Notes: a model not told the origin generated them from the sequence alone. Shown: positions 17,177-26,555, counted from the stretch's first letter. The stretch is 63,408 nt of DNA from Flammeovirgaceae bacterium UBA2786 (GCA_002352225.1 DEIA01000064.1:2855-66262); one strand, 5' to 3'. Numbers and translations are program-made.

Positions 17177-18073
17177 ATGAAATTATTAGTAATTGGAGTA
17201 GCAGCTGCCCTGTTGGTTAGTTGCTCATCAGGAAAGAAACCTGATGACGAAGCCTTTCTCCAAAGTCTCGAAAATCAAACTACAGCCGGGGCCGGTGTAG
17301 ATGAAGAAGTGATCAATTCTATACTGGAACAGATTCCAAGCCCGTTGGAAATTTCTGTACTGTTAAAAGAATCGGGGTCTAAGTATGCACCAGAAATACT
17401 CAATTCTTCAAATAACCTTCCCAAGTATAACAGCAATTATAAAAAAGCATTAAATCTGGGTGTTTACGGAACAGATCTGGGTTACACAAATATCTTTGGC
17501 CGCAATGCAGATGGCATTAAATTTATCACGTCTATCAAATCATTAGCCGATGAATTAAATATAGGGCAGTTTTTTGATGTAGAAACCATTGGCCGCCTGG
17601 CTGCCAACAGCAAAAACCTCGATTCGTTATTGCTGATTACTACCATGAACTTCAATCATATCAACCATTATCTGCAGGCACAAAGCCGGGATAACCTGAG
17701 CGTATTACTCCTTACAGGTGGGTGGGTGGAAGCTATGCAGATTACCTGCCAGACAGCCGTTAAAAATCCGAACAATAAAGATTTACGGGAAAAAATAGGT
17801 GAACAGAAAATTGTGCTTGAACAAATTCTTTTATTGTTTTCTTTCTACACAGAAGACCCGAATATGGCCAGCTTATTAGCCGACATGGAACAACTAAAAA
17901 GTGCTTACGATAAAGTTGAGATCAGTTACACATACAAAGAATCTACTATGGAAATTGTAGATGGGGTAGCTGTCATAAAAGATAACAGTAGCACTACCAT
18001 TAACATCACACCCGAAAACGTGAAAGAGATTAGCGATATTACAAATTCCATTCGCGAAAAAATTATCAGTTAA
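17177..18073 (+). CDS. Conserved-looking lipoprotein of unknown function
   Basis: The 298-residue product starts at ATG 17177 with a lipoprotein signal (MKLLVIGVAAALLVSCSSGKK), the Cys following LVS. The mature part is mostly helical and soluble, without transmembrane segments, and I recognise no domain. Notable are a glycine- and charge-rich region after the lipobox, PSPLEISVLLKESG and LNLGVYGTDLGYTNIFGRN. It probably sits on the periplasmic face of the inner or outer membrane. The next gene follows after 16 bases. Its place directly behind the SiaC-ABC genes suggests an extracytoplasmic partner of the transporter, which is inference from position only. Confidence 0.72.
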   Translation: MKLLVIGVAAALLVSCSSGKKPDDEAFLQSLENQTTAGAGVDEEVINSILEQIPSPLEISVLLKESGSKYAPEILNSSNNLPKYNSNYKKALNLGVYGTDLGYTNIFGRNADGIKFITSIKSLADELNIGQFFDVETIGRLAANSKNLDSLLLITTMNFNHINHYLQAQSRDNLSVLLLTGGWVEAMQITCQTAVKNPNNKDLREKIGEQKIVLEQILLLFSFYTEDPNMASLLADMEQLKSAYDKVEISYTYKESTMEIVDGVAVIKDNSSTTINITPENVKEISDITNSIREKIIS

Positions 18074-18089
18074 TACCCATACACCTCCT

Positions 18090-18512
18090 ATGAAAAAGTT
18101 AGTATTTGCAATTTTTTGTTTGTCCTCTCTGGGTATGAGCCCCATACCCGATCAGACTTGCGATTCAGACAGCTTTGCAACCGCCTGTATCCCTAAGCTA
18201 TCCGGTGGTTTCAATTTCTTAAAAAGCTATAAAGTAGATGGCGTAGCTAAAGACAAAGTAGAATACAGCTATGTATTCACCAAAGGCACACAATACTTAA
18301 TAAACCTTTGTGCCAACGGATCAGCCACTGATGGTATTGTGGTAAGCATATTTGATAAGGAACGTAACAAAGTAGCTACAAGTAAGATAAATGGTCAGTT
18401 TGTTTCTGCTATCGCCTATCCCTGTAATGCTACTGGTATTTATTACATCCAATATACGTTCGATGACCCCTCTGGCCATTGCGGAGGAAGCGCATTAGGA
18501 TTTAAGCGTTAA
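18090..18512 (+). CDS. Small secreted protein of unknown function
   Basis: The 140-residue product has an N-terminal signal peptide (MKKLVFAIFCLSSLGMSPIP) and a mature domain of about 120 residues. The mature domain is beta-rich with several cysteines (for example DQTCDSDSFATACIP and LCANGSATDG, then YPCNATGIYYIQ and GHCGGS), so disulphides are likely. The pattern VFTKGTQYLINLCANG with FDKERNKVATSK resembles a jelly-roll or pre-peptidase-like C-terminal fold, but this is a weak impression. It is the second gene of the lipoprotein transcript, which ends at the hairpin directly downstream. Confidence 0.68.
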   Translation: MKKLVFAIFCLSSLGMSPIPDQTCDSDSFATACIPKLSGGFNFLKSYKVDGVAKDKVEYSYVFTKGTQYLINLCANGSATDGIVVSIFDKERNKVATSKINGQFVSAIAYPCNATGIYYIQYTFDDPSGHCGGSALGFKR

Positions 18513-18533
18513 TTATAATTAAACGTATTTGTG

Positions 18534-18562
18534 AGCGGCTATTGGTAGTACCAATAGCCGCT
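18534..18562 (+). terminator. Perfect 12-base hairpin ending the secreted-protein transcript
   Basis: AGCGGCTATTGG pairs perfectly with CCAATAGCCGCT across a five-base loop, followed by the T-rich CTTTCAATTT. It is 21 bases after the stop of the small secreted protein and before the esterase start. Confidence 0.8.
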
Positions 18563-18582
18563 TTCAATTTAAACAGAACCGT

Positions 18583-19248
18583 ATGCAGCGGGATATCACC
18601 TTTCAATTTAAAGCGCGCTATTTTACCTCAGGAAAAATAACGCAGCACACCAGGCACATCTGGTTTGTATTACATGGGTACGGACAATTAGCAGAATATT
18701 TTATACGCAAGTTCGAAGGTATCCAATCGCCCGAAACTATTGTTATTGCACCAGAAGGGCTCGCCCGGTTTTACTTACAAGACGTTTCCACCCGAAACCA
18801 GACGGGCAACAATAAAGTAGGCGCCACCTGGATGACAAAAGAGAATAGACTTACCGATATTGAAAATTACCTCAACTACCTTACCCTAATTTATACTACC
18901 GAAGTTCCTCAAAATTTTGCCGGCAAAATAACGCTGCTTGGGTTTTCGCAGGGGGCCGCCACCGTTTCGAGATGGGCGGCCGATAATCAAATACGATTCG
19001 ATCGCCTGATTCTATGGGCTGGAGTGTTTCCTTCTGACATGGACTTTAAAAAAACAGGAAAGCTACTTGAACATAAGGAAGTTCTGGAAGTATATGGTTC
19101 AAAAGATCCATTTCTTACCGATGCCCGTCTGAAAGAAATAGCCGAACTTAATCAGCAGCTCGGTCTAAACCCACACATACTTTCGTTCGAAGGACAACAC
19201 GAATTAAATGCTGAGGTACTGAAAAAAATTTCTGAGGAGCGTTACTGA
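18583..19248 (+). CDS. Alpha/beta hydrolase (phospholipase/carboxylesterase-like)
   Basis: The 221-residue product has the esterase D / carboxylesterase layout: FVLHGYGQLAEYF forming the oxyanion region, the nucleophile elbow LGFSQGAATVSRWA (Ser at about 122), an Asp in VYGSKDPFLTDAR and a His in FEGQHELNAEVL. It should hydrolyse small carboxylic esters or lysophospholipids in the cytosol, as there is no signal peptide. It is separated from the preceding gene by a strong terminator and therefore has its own expression. The length matches the predicted-esterase family. Confidence 0.87.
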   Translation: MQRDITFQFKARYFTSGKITQHTRHIWFVLHGYGQLAEYFIRKFEGIQSPETIVIAPEGLARFYLQDVSTRNQTGNNKVGATWMTKENRLTDIENYLNYLTLIYTTEVPQNFAGKITLLGFSQGAATVSRWAADNQIRFDRLILWAGVFPSDMDFKKTGKLLEHKEVLEVYGSKDPFLTDARLKEIAELNQQLGLNPHILSFEGQHELNAEVLKKISEERY

Positions 19249-19307
19249 AAGTTTACACCTGATCATTATGATTTTAAAAAAAAACAGGGGTTACCATCTT
19301 TATAACT

Positions 19308-20159
19308 TTAAACCCCCAAATCTCCTCCATCCGAAATTTCAATCAGCAATAGTTTAACTTCTTCTGCTTTGGCATGTTCGCCCATTTTCTCGAACGACAT
19401 AATGAGATTGCGTAACGCTCTGCGTACTATTTCAATTGTATTACACGGCTCAAAAAATGATTGCTGCGGAACCAAATGCAGTTCATGAATATAGTTTTCA
19501 ATATCCTGCTTTGAAAAAATCAGTCCGCGGTTAAACGCGTTAATGTAAAATTGCTGATTGTCGTTTTTATATGTAAGAATAAACAAGTTGGGCAGATTAA
19601 CCCCATGCACGGGTAGTTTTAGCTTTTGCGCTACCAGCATATAAATTACGCATAATGTAATCGGGTTTCCTTTACGACTTTCCAGCACTACGTTGATCAT
19701 GGAATTACCCGGTGAGTGAAAGTTTTTTGTATTAGCTCCAAACTTCAGCTTATTAAAAATTACACTGTTAATTATTTTAACCTGATCGAGTGGATATAGA
19801 TCTGGCCTAAACTCCAACCATGTTTCGTAATAAATTTGTTCCAGTTCCTGCCTCAATTTATCCAATTCAATATCGGGGTATTGATAGGTGGCCAGAATCC
19901 ACATGCCGGTTAGTAAATCCGGCTCGGGCGATTTATACCACTGTAGCAACCGTTCCTTAACCAAATCGAATTGCAACGTGTGAATCAGCTCTTCAATGCG
20001 GGTTTGTACATCCGGATTCAGATTGCTCTCCCACTCCTTTTCAAGAAAGGGAATAGCTCCGGTACCCAAAGAAAGAATTTTAGCCTGCACATGATCGGCT
20101 ATTTGCTTATCATCATCATCCAACAAGGAAACAAGGGCTTTTAATTCATTCTCCGTCAT
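19308..20159 (-). CDS. SirB1/transglutaminase-like protein
   Basis: The product is 283 residues if started at ATG 20159, just inside a GTG-initiated longer frame. The first ~100 residues are helical (HEAT-like, acidic DDDDKQIADH). The rest matches the Transglut_core2 (SirB1) family with NPITLCVIYMLVAQKLKLPV, where the Cys of LCVIY aligns with the usual active-site position, followed by GVNLPNLFILTY. Many SirB1-like proteins are catalytically uncertain and their cellular role is unclear. It lies 56 bases downstream of the acyl-CoA carboxylase gene on the same strand and may be the last gene of the amidase-mlaD-carboxylase transcript. Confidence 0.8.
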   Translation of the reverse strand: MTENELKALVSLLDDDDKQIADHVQAKILSLGTGAIPFLEKEWESNLNPDVQTRIEELIHTLQFDLVKERLLQWYKSPEPDLLTGMWILATYQYPDIELDKLRQELEQIYYETWLEFRPDLYPLDQVKIINSVIFNKLKFGANTKNFHSPGNSMINVVLESRKGNPITLCVIYMLVAQKLKLPVHGVNLPNLFILTYKNDNQQFYINAFNRGLIFSKQDIENYIHELHLVPQQSFFEPCNTIEIVRRALRNLIMSFEKMGEHAKAEEVKLLLIEISDGGDLGV

Positions 20160-20215
20160 TACCACAAGATTATTAAAAAAACCAAATATCGCGTTGGTAT
20201 ACTCACAAAAATGAA

Positions 20216-21841
20216 TCAGGTTTGAATTACACCTACGTTAAATTTTTCTACCGGGGCCTGGTTAGCCGCTGTAATACCCGTAGAAATTACATAGCGCGTT
20301 TGTAACGGATCTATTACACCATCTACCCACAAACGGGCTGCCGCATAATAAGGACTCAGCTGGTCGTTATATCTTGCTGTAATTTCTTTTAAAAGCTGCT
20401 CTTCCTCTTCCTTTGAAATAGTTTTGCCCTGCGTCTTCAATGCACTTATCCGAATTTGCAACAATGTTTTGGCTGCTGAGTTACCACTCATTACTGCTAA
20501 TTGTGCCGTGGGCCAGGCGTAAATTAATCGCGGATCATACGCTTTACCACACATGGCATAGTTTCCGGCTCCATACGAGTTGCCTATCAGAAAAGTAAAC
20601 TTAGGCACCGTAGAGTTTGCCATGGCGTTTACCATTTTGGCTCCATCTTTAATTATACCGCCATGTTCGGCTTTGCTACCAACCATAAAGCCACTTACAT
20701 CCTGTAAAAAAATCAACGGGACTTTGCGTTGATTGCAGTTCATAATAAATCGGGCAGCTTTATCGGCCGAGTCGGAGTAAATTACACCACCCATCTGCAT
20801 CTCGCCTTTTTTGGTTTTTACTACTTTGCGTTGATTGGCCACAATACCTACAGCCCAACCGTCAATACGTGCAAAGCCGCACAACAACGTTTTTCCATAA
20901 AGACTTTTATATTCATCAAACTCCGAGTTATCAACCAACCGTTTAATAATCTCCAGCATGTCGTACGGCTTTACCCGATCGGCTGGCATTAAACCATAAA
21001 TTTCTTCTGGATTTTCTTTAGGTGCCAGTGGCTTAACGCGATCAAAACCCGCCATTTCGCGCACGCCAATCTTGTTAAACAACTTGCGAATGTAATCCAG
21101 ACAGGCCTGATCATTCGGAAATTTATTATCGGTTACACCGGATATTTCACAATGTGTAGTTGCACCACCCAATGTTTCGTTATCAATATCTTCGCCTATG
21201 GCTGCTTTAACCAGATACGATCCGGCCAGAAAAATAGAACCGGTCTTATCTACAATCATGGCTTCATCGCTCATTATGGGCAAGTAAGCGCCTCCCGCTA
21301 CACAGCTTCCCATAATAGCAGCTATCTGAACAATGCCCATAGCCGACATTTTTGCATTGTTTCTAAACTGCCTCCCAAAATGCTCTTTGTCGGGAAAAAT
21401 TTCATCCTGCATAGGAAGAAATACTCCGGCACTATCTACCAGGTATACAATTGGCAACCGGTTTTCCATAGCTACCTCCTGTGCGCGCAAATTCTTTTTG
21501 GCTGTAATCGGAAACCAGGCCCCGGCTTTTACAGTAGCATCGTTGGCAACAAGTACACAAGGCCTGCCCTCAATATATCCAATACCCGTTACTACTCCAC
21601 CCGATGGGCACCCTCCTTGCTCGGCATACATGCCCTCTCCGGCAAACAAGCCTATCTCAAGAAATCCTGTAGATTTATCAATCAGGTAATCAATGCGCTC
21701 GCGGGCTGTAAGCTTTCCTTTCTGATGTTGCTCTGCTATTTTTTTTTCGTCTCCACCCAATTGAGTCTTGGATGTTTTAGCTTTGAGCTGGCTGCAAAGC
21801 TGCTTTAGCTGGTCTTCGTTTTTGTTGAACTCCAGATCCAT
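20216..21841 (-). CDS. Acyl-CoA carboxylase carboxyltransferase (beta) subunit, methylcrotonyl-CoA type
   Basis: The 541-residue product has two crotonase-like carboxyltransferase halves. The N-terminal half includes LTARERIDYLID, SAGVFLPMQDEIFPD and MGSCVAGGAYLPIM. The C-terminal half includes FLQDVSGFMVGSKAEHGGI and GNSYGAGNYAMCGKAYDPR. The tract AMGIVQIAAIMGSC and the overall pattern fit methylcrotonyl-CoA carboxylase beta best, but a geranyl-CoA or broader acyl-CoA specificity cannot be excluded. It transfers carboxyl from biotin to the acyl-CoA; the biotin-carrying alpha subunit is not in the window. It lies 19 bases downstream of mlaD in an otherwise envelope-related run. Confidence 0.9.
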   Translation of the reverse strand: MDLEFNKNEDQLKQLCSQLKAKTSKTQLGGDEKKIAEQHQKGKLTARERIDYLIDKSTGFLEIGLFAGEGMYAEQGGCPSGGVVTGIGYIEGRPCVLVANDATVKAGAWFPITAKKNLRAQEVAMENRLPIVYLVDSAGVFLPMQDEIFPDKEHFGRQFRNNAKMSAMGIVQIAAIMGSCVAGGAYLPIMSDEAMIVDKTGSIFLAGSYLVKAAIGEDIDNETLGGATTHCEISGVTDNKFPNDQACLDYIRKLFNKIGVREMAGFDRVKPLAPKENPEEIYGLMPADRVKPYDMLEIIKRLVDNSEFDEYKSLYGKTLLCGFARIDGWAVGIVANQRKVVKTKKGEMQMGGVIYSDSADKAARFIMNCNQRKVPLIFLQDVSGFMVGSKAEHGGIIKDGAKMVNAMANSTVPKFTFLIGNSYGAGNYAMCGKAYDPRLIYAWPTAQLAVMSGNSAAKTLLQIRISALKTQGKTISKEEEEQLLKEITARYNDQLSPYYAAARLWVDGVIDPLQTRYVISTGITAANQAPVEKFNVGVIQT

Positions 21842-21860
21842 GCTTATTGAGTTGATGGGT

Positions 21861-22829
21861 TTATTTTTGTTTCGCCTTCTCTTCCTCCTCTTTACGCTTG
21901 TCGCGTTCTATTTTACGTTTGCTCTTGCCCAGCGGAGCAAGAAAATGTTTGGGGTTACTATCAAAGTGTGCCGCCAGCGAATCGAGGTTACGCAACAAGG
22001 TATTCAGGTTTACATATAGCGAGTCTTCCGTTAGCAATTTACCCAGCGTGCCATCTCCACCTTTTATCTTATCTAACGTTTCGTTCAACTTAACTACTGT
22101 TTTTTTAGCCTCAGCAACTGTTTGGTTTAATTCCATTCTTTTTAATGAATCTGAGAACGTTTTAAAATTGGCCAGCGTGGGTTTAAGTTCAGTTAATGAA
22201 CCATTCAGGTTATCGGCTACACTTTTAAAACTATTTGAAAGCTCGCTCACCTTTTCGTTGGTATTTAACAAAGTTGAATTCAGCAAATCGGGGGTTGCTT
22301 GTAATTTTACAAAAATCGCATCGAGCTGTTGGGAGTTTTTGGTAAGGTTATCCAGAATAACGTTGAACTTACGCAAAGTAGTTTGCAGGTTATCGGCCAC
22401 CGGGGTAGCGGTTTCAGAAAGTACATCTAACATACCCTTCGCTACTTCGGCCAGTAAAGTATCTTTTGGGTTAAGGGTTCTTGTTCCCTTACCTATTGAT
22501 AAGAGAATAGATTTGCCTCCAAGAAAATCGCTATTCAAAATTGCTTTGGTAGAATCGCTTAATGCAATCTCTGAATCGATCGTTAACTCAACTAAAACTT
22601 TATTCTGCCTGTTTTGCATAATAGCAATGCGACTTACACGACCAACAGCAAACCCATTAATCAGAACCGGATTAGAAGCCGCTAACTGATCGATATTATC
22701 GTACACTACGTAGTACTTGTTAGTGGTGGAAAAAAAGTCTATGCCTTTCAGAAAATTAAATCCAAAATAAAGAAGCACCAACGCCACTGTGGCAAATAAC
22801 CCAACTTTAAATTCTTTATTCTTTACCAT
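21861..22829 (-). CDS. MlaD-family (MCE domain) lipid-transport protein
   Basis: The 322-residue product has one N-terminal helix (FATVALVLLYFGFNFLKGI) anchoring it in the inner membrane. A single MCE domain follows at about residues 36-115 (YYVVYDNIDQLAASNPVLIN, GRVSRIA, NSDFLGGKSILLSIG). A long helical region of about 160 residues, with repeated leucine/asparagine heptads, comes before a lysine- and glutamate-rich tail. MCE proteins form hexameric rings or tubes that carry lipids across the periplasm. No MlaE/MlaF permease-ATPase is adjacent. It starts one base upstream of the amidase stop, so the two are translationally linked. Confidence 0.9.
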   Translation of the reverse strand: MVKNKEFKVGLFATVALVLLYFGFNFLKGIDFFSTTNKYYVVYDNIDQLAASNPVLINGFAVGRVSRIAIMQNRQNKVLVELTIDSEIALSDSTKAILNSDFLGGKSILLSIGKGTRTLNPKDTLLAEVAKGMLDVLSETATPVADNLQTTLRKFNVILDNLTKNSQQLDAIFVKLQATPDLLNSTLLNTNEKVSELSNSFKSVADNLNGSLTELKPTLANFKTFSDSLKRMELNQTVAEAKKTVVKLNETLDKIKGGDGTLGKLLTEDSLYVNLNTLLRNLDSLAAHFDSNPKHFLAPLGKSKRKIERDKRKEEEEKAKQK

Positions 22830-23615
22830 TTAGTTTATCGATTCAATATCTGTTTTATAATCTTTGAAGGCCCTGTATATACCGGAAGCAATCAGATCCT
22901 GACCTTTATCGCTGGCCAGAAAAGCTTCTTCTTTGGTGTGCGAAAGAAATCCGGTTTCAATTAACACACTTGGCGTGGTTGTCATCCACAAAACCAAAAA
23001 ACCCGCTTGTTTAACTCCACGACTGTACCGCCCTACCCGATTCTTAAACTGATCTTCTACCTTTTGAGCAAACCGCAAACTGTTTTCCTGATACGCACTT
23101 TGGTTTAGCGAAAACAAGATATAGGACTCCGGACTATTGGGATCGAAACCCTCATACTTTTCTTTATAATTTTCGTCCATCAGAATAACAGAGTTCTCAC
23201 GTTTGGCTACCTCAAAGTTACTGTTGTCCTTGTGCAGCCCCATTACAAATGTTTCGGTGCCGTACGCATTAGCTCCTACAATAGAGTTAGCGTGTATACT
23301 CATAAACAAATCGGCTTTGTTTTTATTGGCTACATCGGCACGGTTCTGAAAATCAACATACTTATCGGTTTTGCGGGTGTAAAGTACGTTTACCCCGGGA
23401 ATATTGTCTTCAATGTATTTGCCAGTTTTAAGTGCAATTTTTAGCACCACATCCTTTTCTTTGGCAATTTTGCCCACCGTGCCCGGATCTTTACCCCCAT
23501 GCCCAGCATCAATTACAATGGTGCGTACTTTAAATTTCTTTTGATGCTGCTGAAACGAAAACAGTGGTAAGGTGGCCAGGGCCGATGATTTAAGGATAAA
23601 CTCTCTTCTTTTCAT
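22830..23615 (-). CDS. N-acetylmuramoyl-L-alanine amidase (Amidase_3)
   Basis: The 261-residue product has a signal sequence with twin arginines (MKRREFILKSSALATLPLF), suggesting Tat export or a Sec signal with RR by chance. The zinc amidase domain has TIVIDAGHGGKDPGTVG (first His), the Glu in AKEKDVVLKIA, SIHANSIVG (second His) and SVLIETGFLSH (catalytic Glu). It cleaves the bond between muramic acid and the peptide stem in the periplasm. mlaD begins at the next base, and the LptD-like gene is divergent, giving an envelope-biogenesis block. Confidence 0.93.
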   Translation of the reverse strand: MKRREFILKSSALATLPLFSFQQHQKKFKVRTIVIDAGHGGKDPGTVGKIAKEKDVVLKIALKTGKYIEDNIPGVNVLYTRKTDKYVDFQNRADVANKNKADLFMSIHANSIVGANAYGTETFVMGLHKDNSNFEVAKRENSVILMDENYKEKYEGFDPNSPESYILFSLNQSAYQENSLRFAQKVEDQFKNRVGRYSRGVKQAGFLVLWMTTTPSVLIETGFLSHTKEEAFLASDKGQDLIASGIYRAFKDYKTDIESIN

Positions 23616-23801
23616 AAAGTTGGATTTATTAAAAGGCCAGAATTTAAGTTTAGCAAGGTTATTGCTTTTGAGTGGGGCTTGGTTCCGATATTATTCACTG
23701 GCTTTCCGATGTCTGGAGTATTTGCAATAACTTTACACAAAGTTGTGAATTTTTCACTAAAAGCTAAACCCCTGTGTATCAATCGGGGGCCGGTAGATGT
23801 T

Positions 23802-26555
23802 GTGATACGAATAGTTTTCTGCTCTTTACTCCTCATAGGTTCACATATTGGTTTTGGCCAGGTGGAACGACCTTTGCGCACCCCCGGCAGCCTACCCGTT
23901 AGGCAAGATTCGATCCAAAAGCCCAAAACCAGCCTGCCAACGGATACGCTCAAGACCAAAAGCGACTCAGTAAAGAACAATCAGCCTAAAAGCGATATTG
24001 AAACCACCATCACCTATTCCGCACGCGATTCCATTAACTCAAATCTGCAAAACAAAATCATAAAGTTGTATGGCGATGCCCACGTAAAGTATGGCATAAT
24101 AGAACTACAGGCCGAAGAAATTGTAATTGATTACGAGAAATCTACCATTACCGCCCATAGCCGGGCCGATTCTACCGGGCGCCACATCGGCTACCCGATA
24201 TTTATTAACGGAAACGAGAAGTACGAGACCAAAGACATGATGTACAATTTCAAAACCCGTAAGGCTAAAATTACTGAAGTTGTAACAAAGCAAGGCGATG
24301 GCTTTCTGCATGGCGATGTAGTATATAAAAATGAAAAGAACGAGCTATTTACCATTGGCAATGCCTACACCACGTGCGACCTGGCCCACCCGCACTTTCG
24401 CATTATTTCCAAAAAGGTAAAGGCCATTCCCGGAGATAAAATGGTATCGGGGCCATTTTATATGGAATTTAACGATGTACCCACGCCCCTTGGTTTTGCT
24501 TTTGGAATTTTTCCTGCTCCGCGCAAAAGCGCCTCTGGTATTCTGATTCCAAGTTATGGCGAAGAGCGCAGGCGTGGATTCTTTTTAAGACAAGGCGGGT
24601 ATTTTTTTGATGTAAGTGAGTACATGAAAGTTGCCCTTACAGGCGATGTGTACTCTAAAGGCGGAAGCGCCATTACCCTAAACACAAATTACAATAAACG
24701 ATATCATTATTCGGGGGCATTCAATTTTACCTTTACTAATAACGTAAACAACGATCGCATTGAATCTCCTACCAAATCAAAAGATTTTAGGCTTAGCTGG
24801 AGCCACAGCCCGCAAACCAAAGGTACGGCCCGGTTTTCGGCTTCGGTAAATGCGGCCAGTTCTTCTTACAATACCAACAATTTTCTGGGTGTTAATTCAA
24901 ACTTTCAATCTTCGCGCATCGACCAAACCACCCAAAATCTTAGCTCCAATATCAATTTCAGTAAAACATTTCCGGGCACGCCTTTTAGCTTAGGCGTTAA
25001 CCTGCGCCACAATCAGAACCTGGGCACCAAGCAGGTAGATCTTCCCTTGCCCGATATGAGTTTTAATGTAAACAACATTTATCCGTTTAAGAACGCACAA
25101 AAAAGTATGTTTCTTCAAAACCTGAATGTGCGGTATTCTATGAACGGAACCAACCAGCTTACTAATAATCTGGGCCGTATACGGTTAGATAACAATGGAA
25201 TTTTGCAAGACAGTATCGCGGCCTTTACTTTCGAAAACCTGCCATTATTCCTTAGAAATTCTAAAAAAGGAATTCGCCATAATGTACCTATCAGTACATC
25301 GTTCAGAGCATTCAAATTTTTTACCATTAGCCCGAACCTGAATTATGACGAACGCTGGTACTTCGATAAACTCGACTGGACGTACATCGACTCTACCCGC
25401 ACCTTTGTTTCTACCAAAGTGCAGGGTTTTAACCGCGTATTTAATTACAGCGGGGGTGTAAGCATGACTACCCGCATTTATGGAATGTATGTTTCCCGAA
25501 ATCCAAACAGCCGGTTAAAAGCTATTCGGCATGTTATTAACCCCTCAGTTGGCTATTCTCTTCAACCCGATTTTGGTACCGAAAAGCATGATTACTACCA
25601 ACGCTTTGTTACTACCGATGGTGCCGGAAACCAAACCGTGCAATACAAAGCGCGCCACGAAGGGTATTTATATGGAACAGCTGGCCAGGGAAAAAACAGT
25701 GCCATGAGTTTTAGTGTTAATAACAACGTGGAAATGAAAGTTCGGAATCCAAAAGATACAGTAGATCGAAAAATCGCCTTGTTCAATACGCTTTCGATAG
25801 GTACCGCCTACAATTTTCTGGCTGAGTCTTTCAAACTGCAAAATTTTTCGCTGGCTGCCAATACCAACATCTTACAGGATAAAATTAACCTGAACTTTAG
25901 CGCCACATTAGATCCCTATCAATACCGCCAGGTAATTACCGACTACACGCTGGAGGGTTGCGTTGGCTGCATTATTAACCGCGATGAATACGAGGGTGAT
26001 CCGGCCCTGCTCGTTCCTATTTATTCTGAAAAAAGGGTAGATGAATATGTCTGGAATGCCCGTAAGATGGGGCGCATAACCCGAGCCAACTTTGCTTTTA
26101 GTACAAACCTGAACCCAAAGGGGCAAAAAAGTGATAACACCACCCGCGATAAAATTGGAAAATCAGAATTGAGCGATTCAGATAAAAAATTTCTAATGCA
26201 GAATCCGGATGCTTATGTAGACTTTTCCATCCCCTGGAACTTACGCATCAGTTATAATATCGACTACACCCATAACGTCAATCAATCGCCCATGATTACC
26301 CAGGCCGTACGGTTTAGTGGCGATTTATCGCTAACCGAAAAATGGAAAATTACCTATAACTCGGGTTATGATTTCGAGAACAATGAGTTTACTCAAACCC
26401 AAATCGGTATTAACCGCGATTTGCATTGCTGGCAAATGAATTTGGGGTGGACTCCGTTTGGCAGATTCCAATCGTACAACTTCTCTATAGGCGTTAAATC
26501 GGCCCTACTTCGCGATTTGAAGTTAGATAGGCAGCGTAGCTTCTTCGATAATTAA
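23802..26555 (+). CDS. LptD-like LPS-assembly outer-membrane protein
   Basis: The open frame begins at TTG 23679, but a normal signal peptide (IRIVFCSLLLIGSHIGFGQ) is obtained only with the GTG at about 23802, giving some 917 residues; an ATG at 23709 is possible but leaves a long charged leader. After a proline-rich stretch, an OstA/LptA-like beta-jellyroll segment is visible (IKLYGDAHVKYGIIELQAEE, IVIDYEKSTITAHSRADSTG). A long beta-barrel with alternating aromatic strands follows, ending in strands such as FQSYNFSIGVKSAL. This is the Bacteroidota-type LptD-like protein that inserts lipopolysaccharide into the outer membrane. Its stop abuts that of lysS, with no intergenic base. Confidence 0.85.
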   Translation: MIRIVFCSLLLIGSHIGFGQVERPLRTPGSLPVRQDSIQKPKTSLPTDTLKTKSDSVKNNQPKSDIETTITYSARDSINSNLQNKIIKLYGDAHVKYGIIELQAEEIVIDYEKSTITAHSRADSTGRHIGYPIFINGNEKYETKDMMYNFKTRKAKITEVVTKQGDGFLHGDVVYKNEKNELFTIGNAYTTCDLAHPHFRIISKKVKAIPGDKMVSGPFYMEFNDVPTPLGFAFGIFPAPRKSASGILIPSYGEERRRGFFLRQGGYFFDVSEYMKVALTGDVYSKGGSAITLNTNYNKRYHYSGAFNFTFTNNVNNDRIESPTKSKDFRLSWSHSPQTKGTARFSASVNAASSSYNTNNFLGVNSNFQSSRIDQTTQNLSSNINFSKTFPGTPFSLGVNLRHNQNLGTKQVDLPLPDMSFNVNNIYPFKNAQKSMFLQNLNVRYSMNGTNQLTNNLGRIRLDNNGILQDSIAAFTFENLPLFLRNSKKGIRHNVPISTSFRAFKFFTISPNLNYDERWYFDKLDWTYIDSTRTFVSTKVQGFNRVFNYSGGVSMTTRIYGMYVSRNPNSRLKAIRHVINPSVGYSLQPDFGTEKHDYYQRFVTTDGAGNQTVQYKARHEGYLYGTAGQGKNSAMSFSVNNNVEMKVRNPKDTVDRKIALFNTLSIGTAYNFLAESFKLQNFSLAANTNILQDKINLNFSATLDPYQYRQVITDYTLEGCVGCIINRDEYEGDPALLVPIYSEKRVDEYVWNARKMGRITRANFAFSTNLNPKGQKSDNTTRDKIGKSELSDSDKKFLMQNPDAYVDFSIPWNLRISYNIDYTHNVNQSPMITQAVRFSGDLSLTEKWKITYNSGYDFENNEFTQTQIGINRDLHCWQMNLGWTPFGRFQSYNFSIGVKSALLRDLKLDRQRSFFDN

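Noticed and set aside
21152..21808. 218-codon plus-strand frame inside the acyl-CoA carboxylase gene
   Set aside because: The opposite strand has a full, motif-rich carboxyltransferase; the antisense product shows no family feature.
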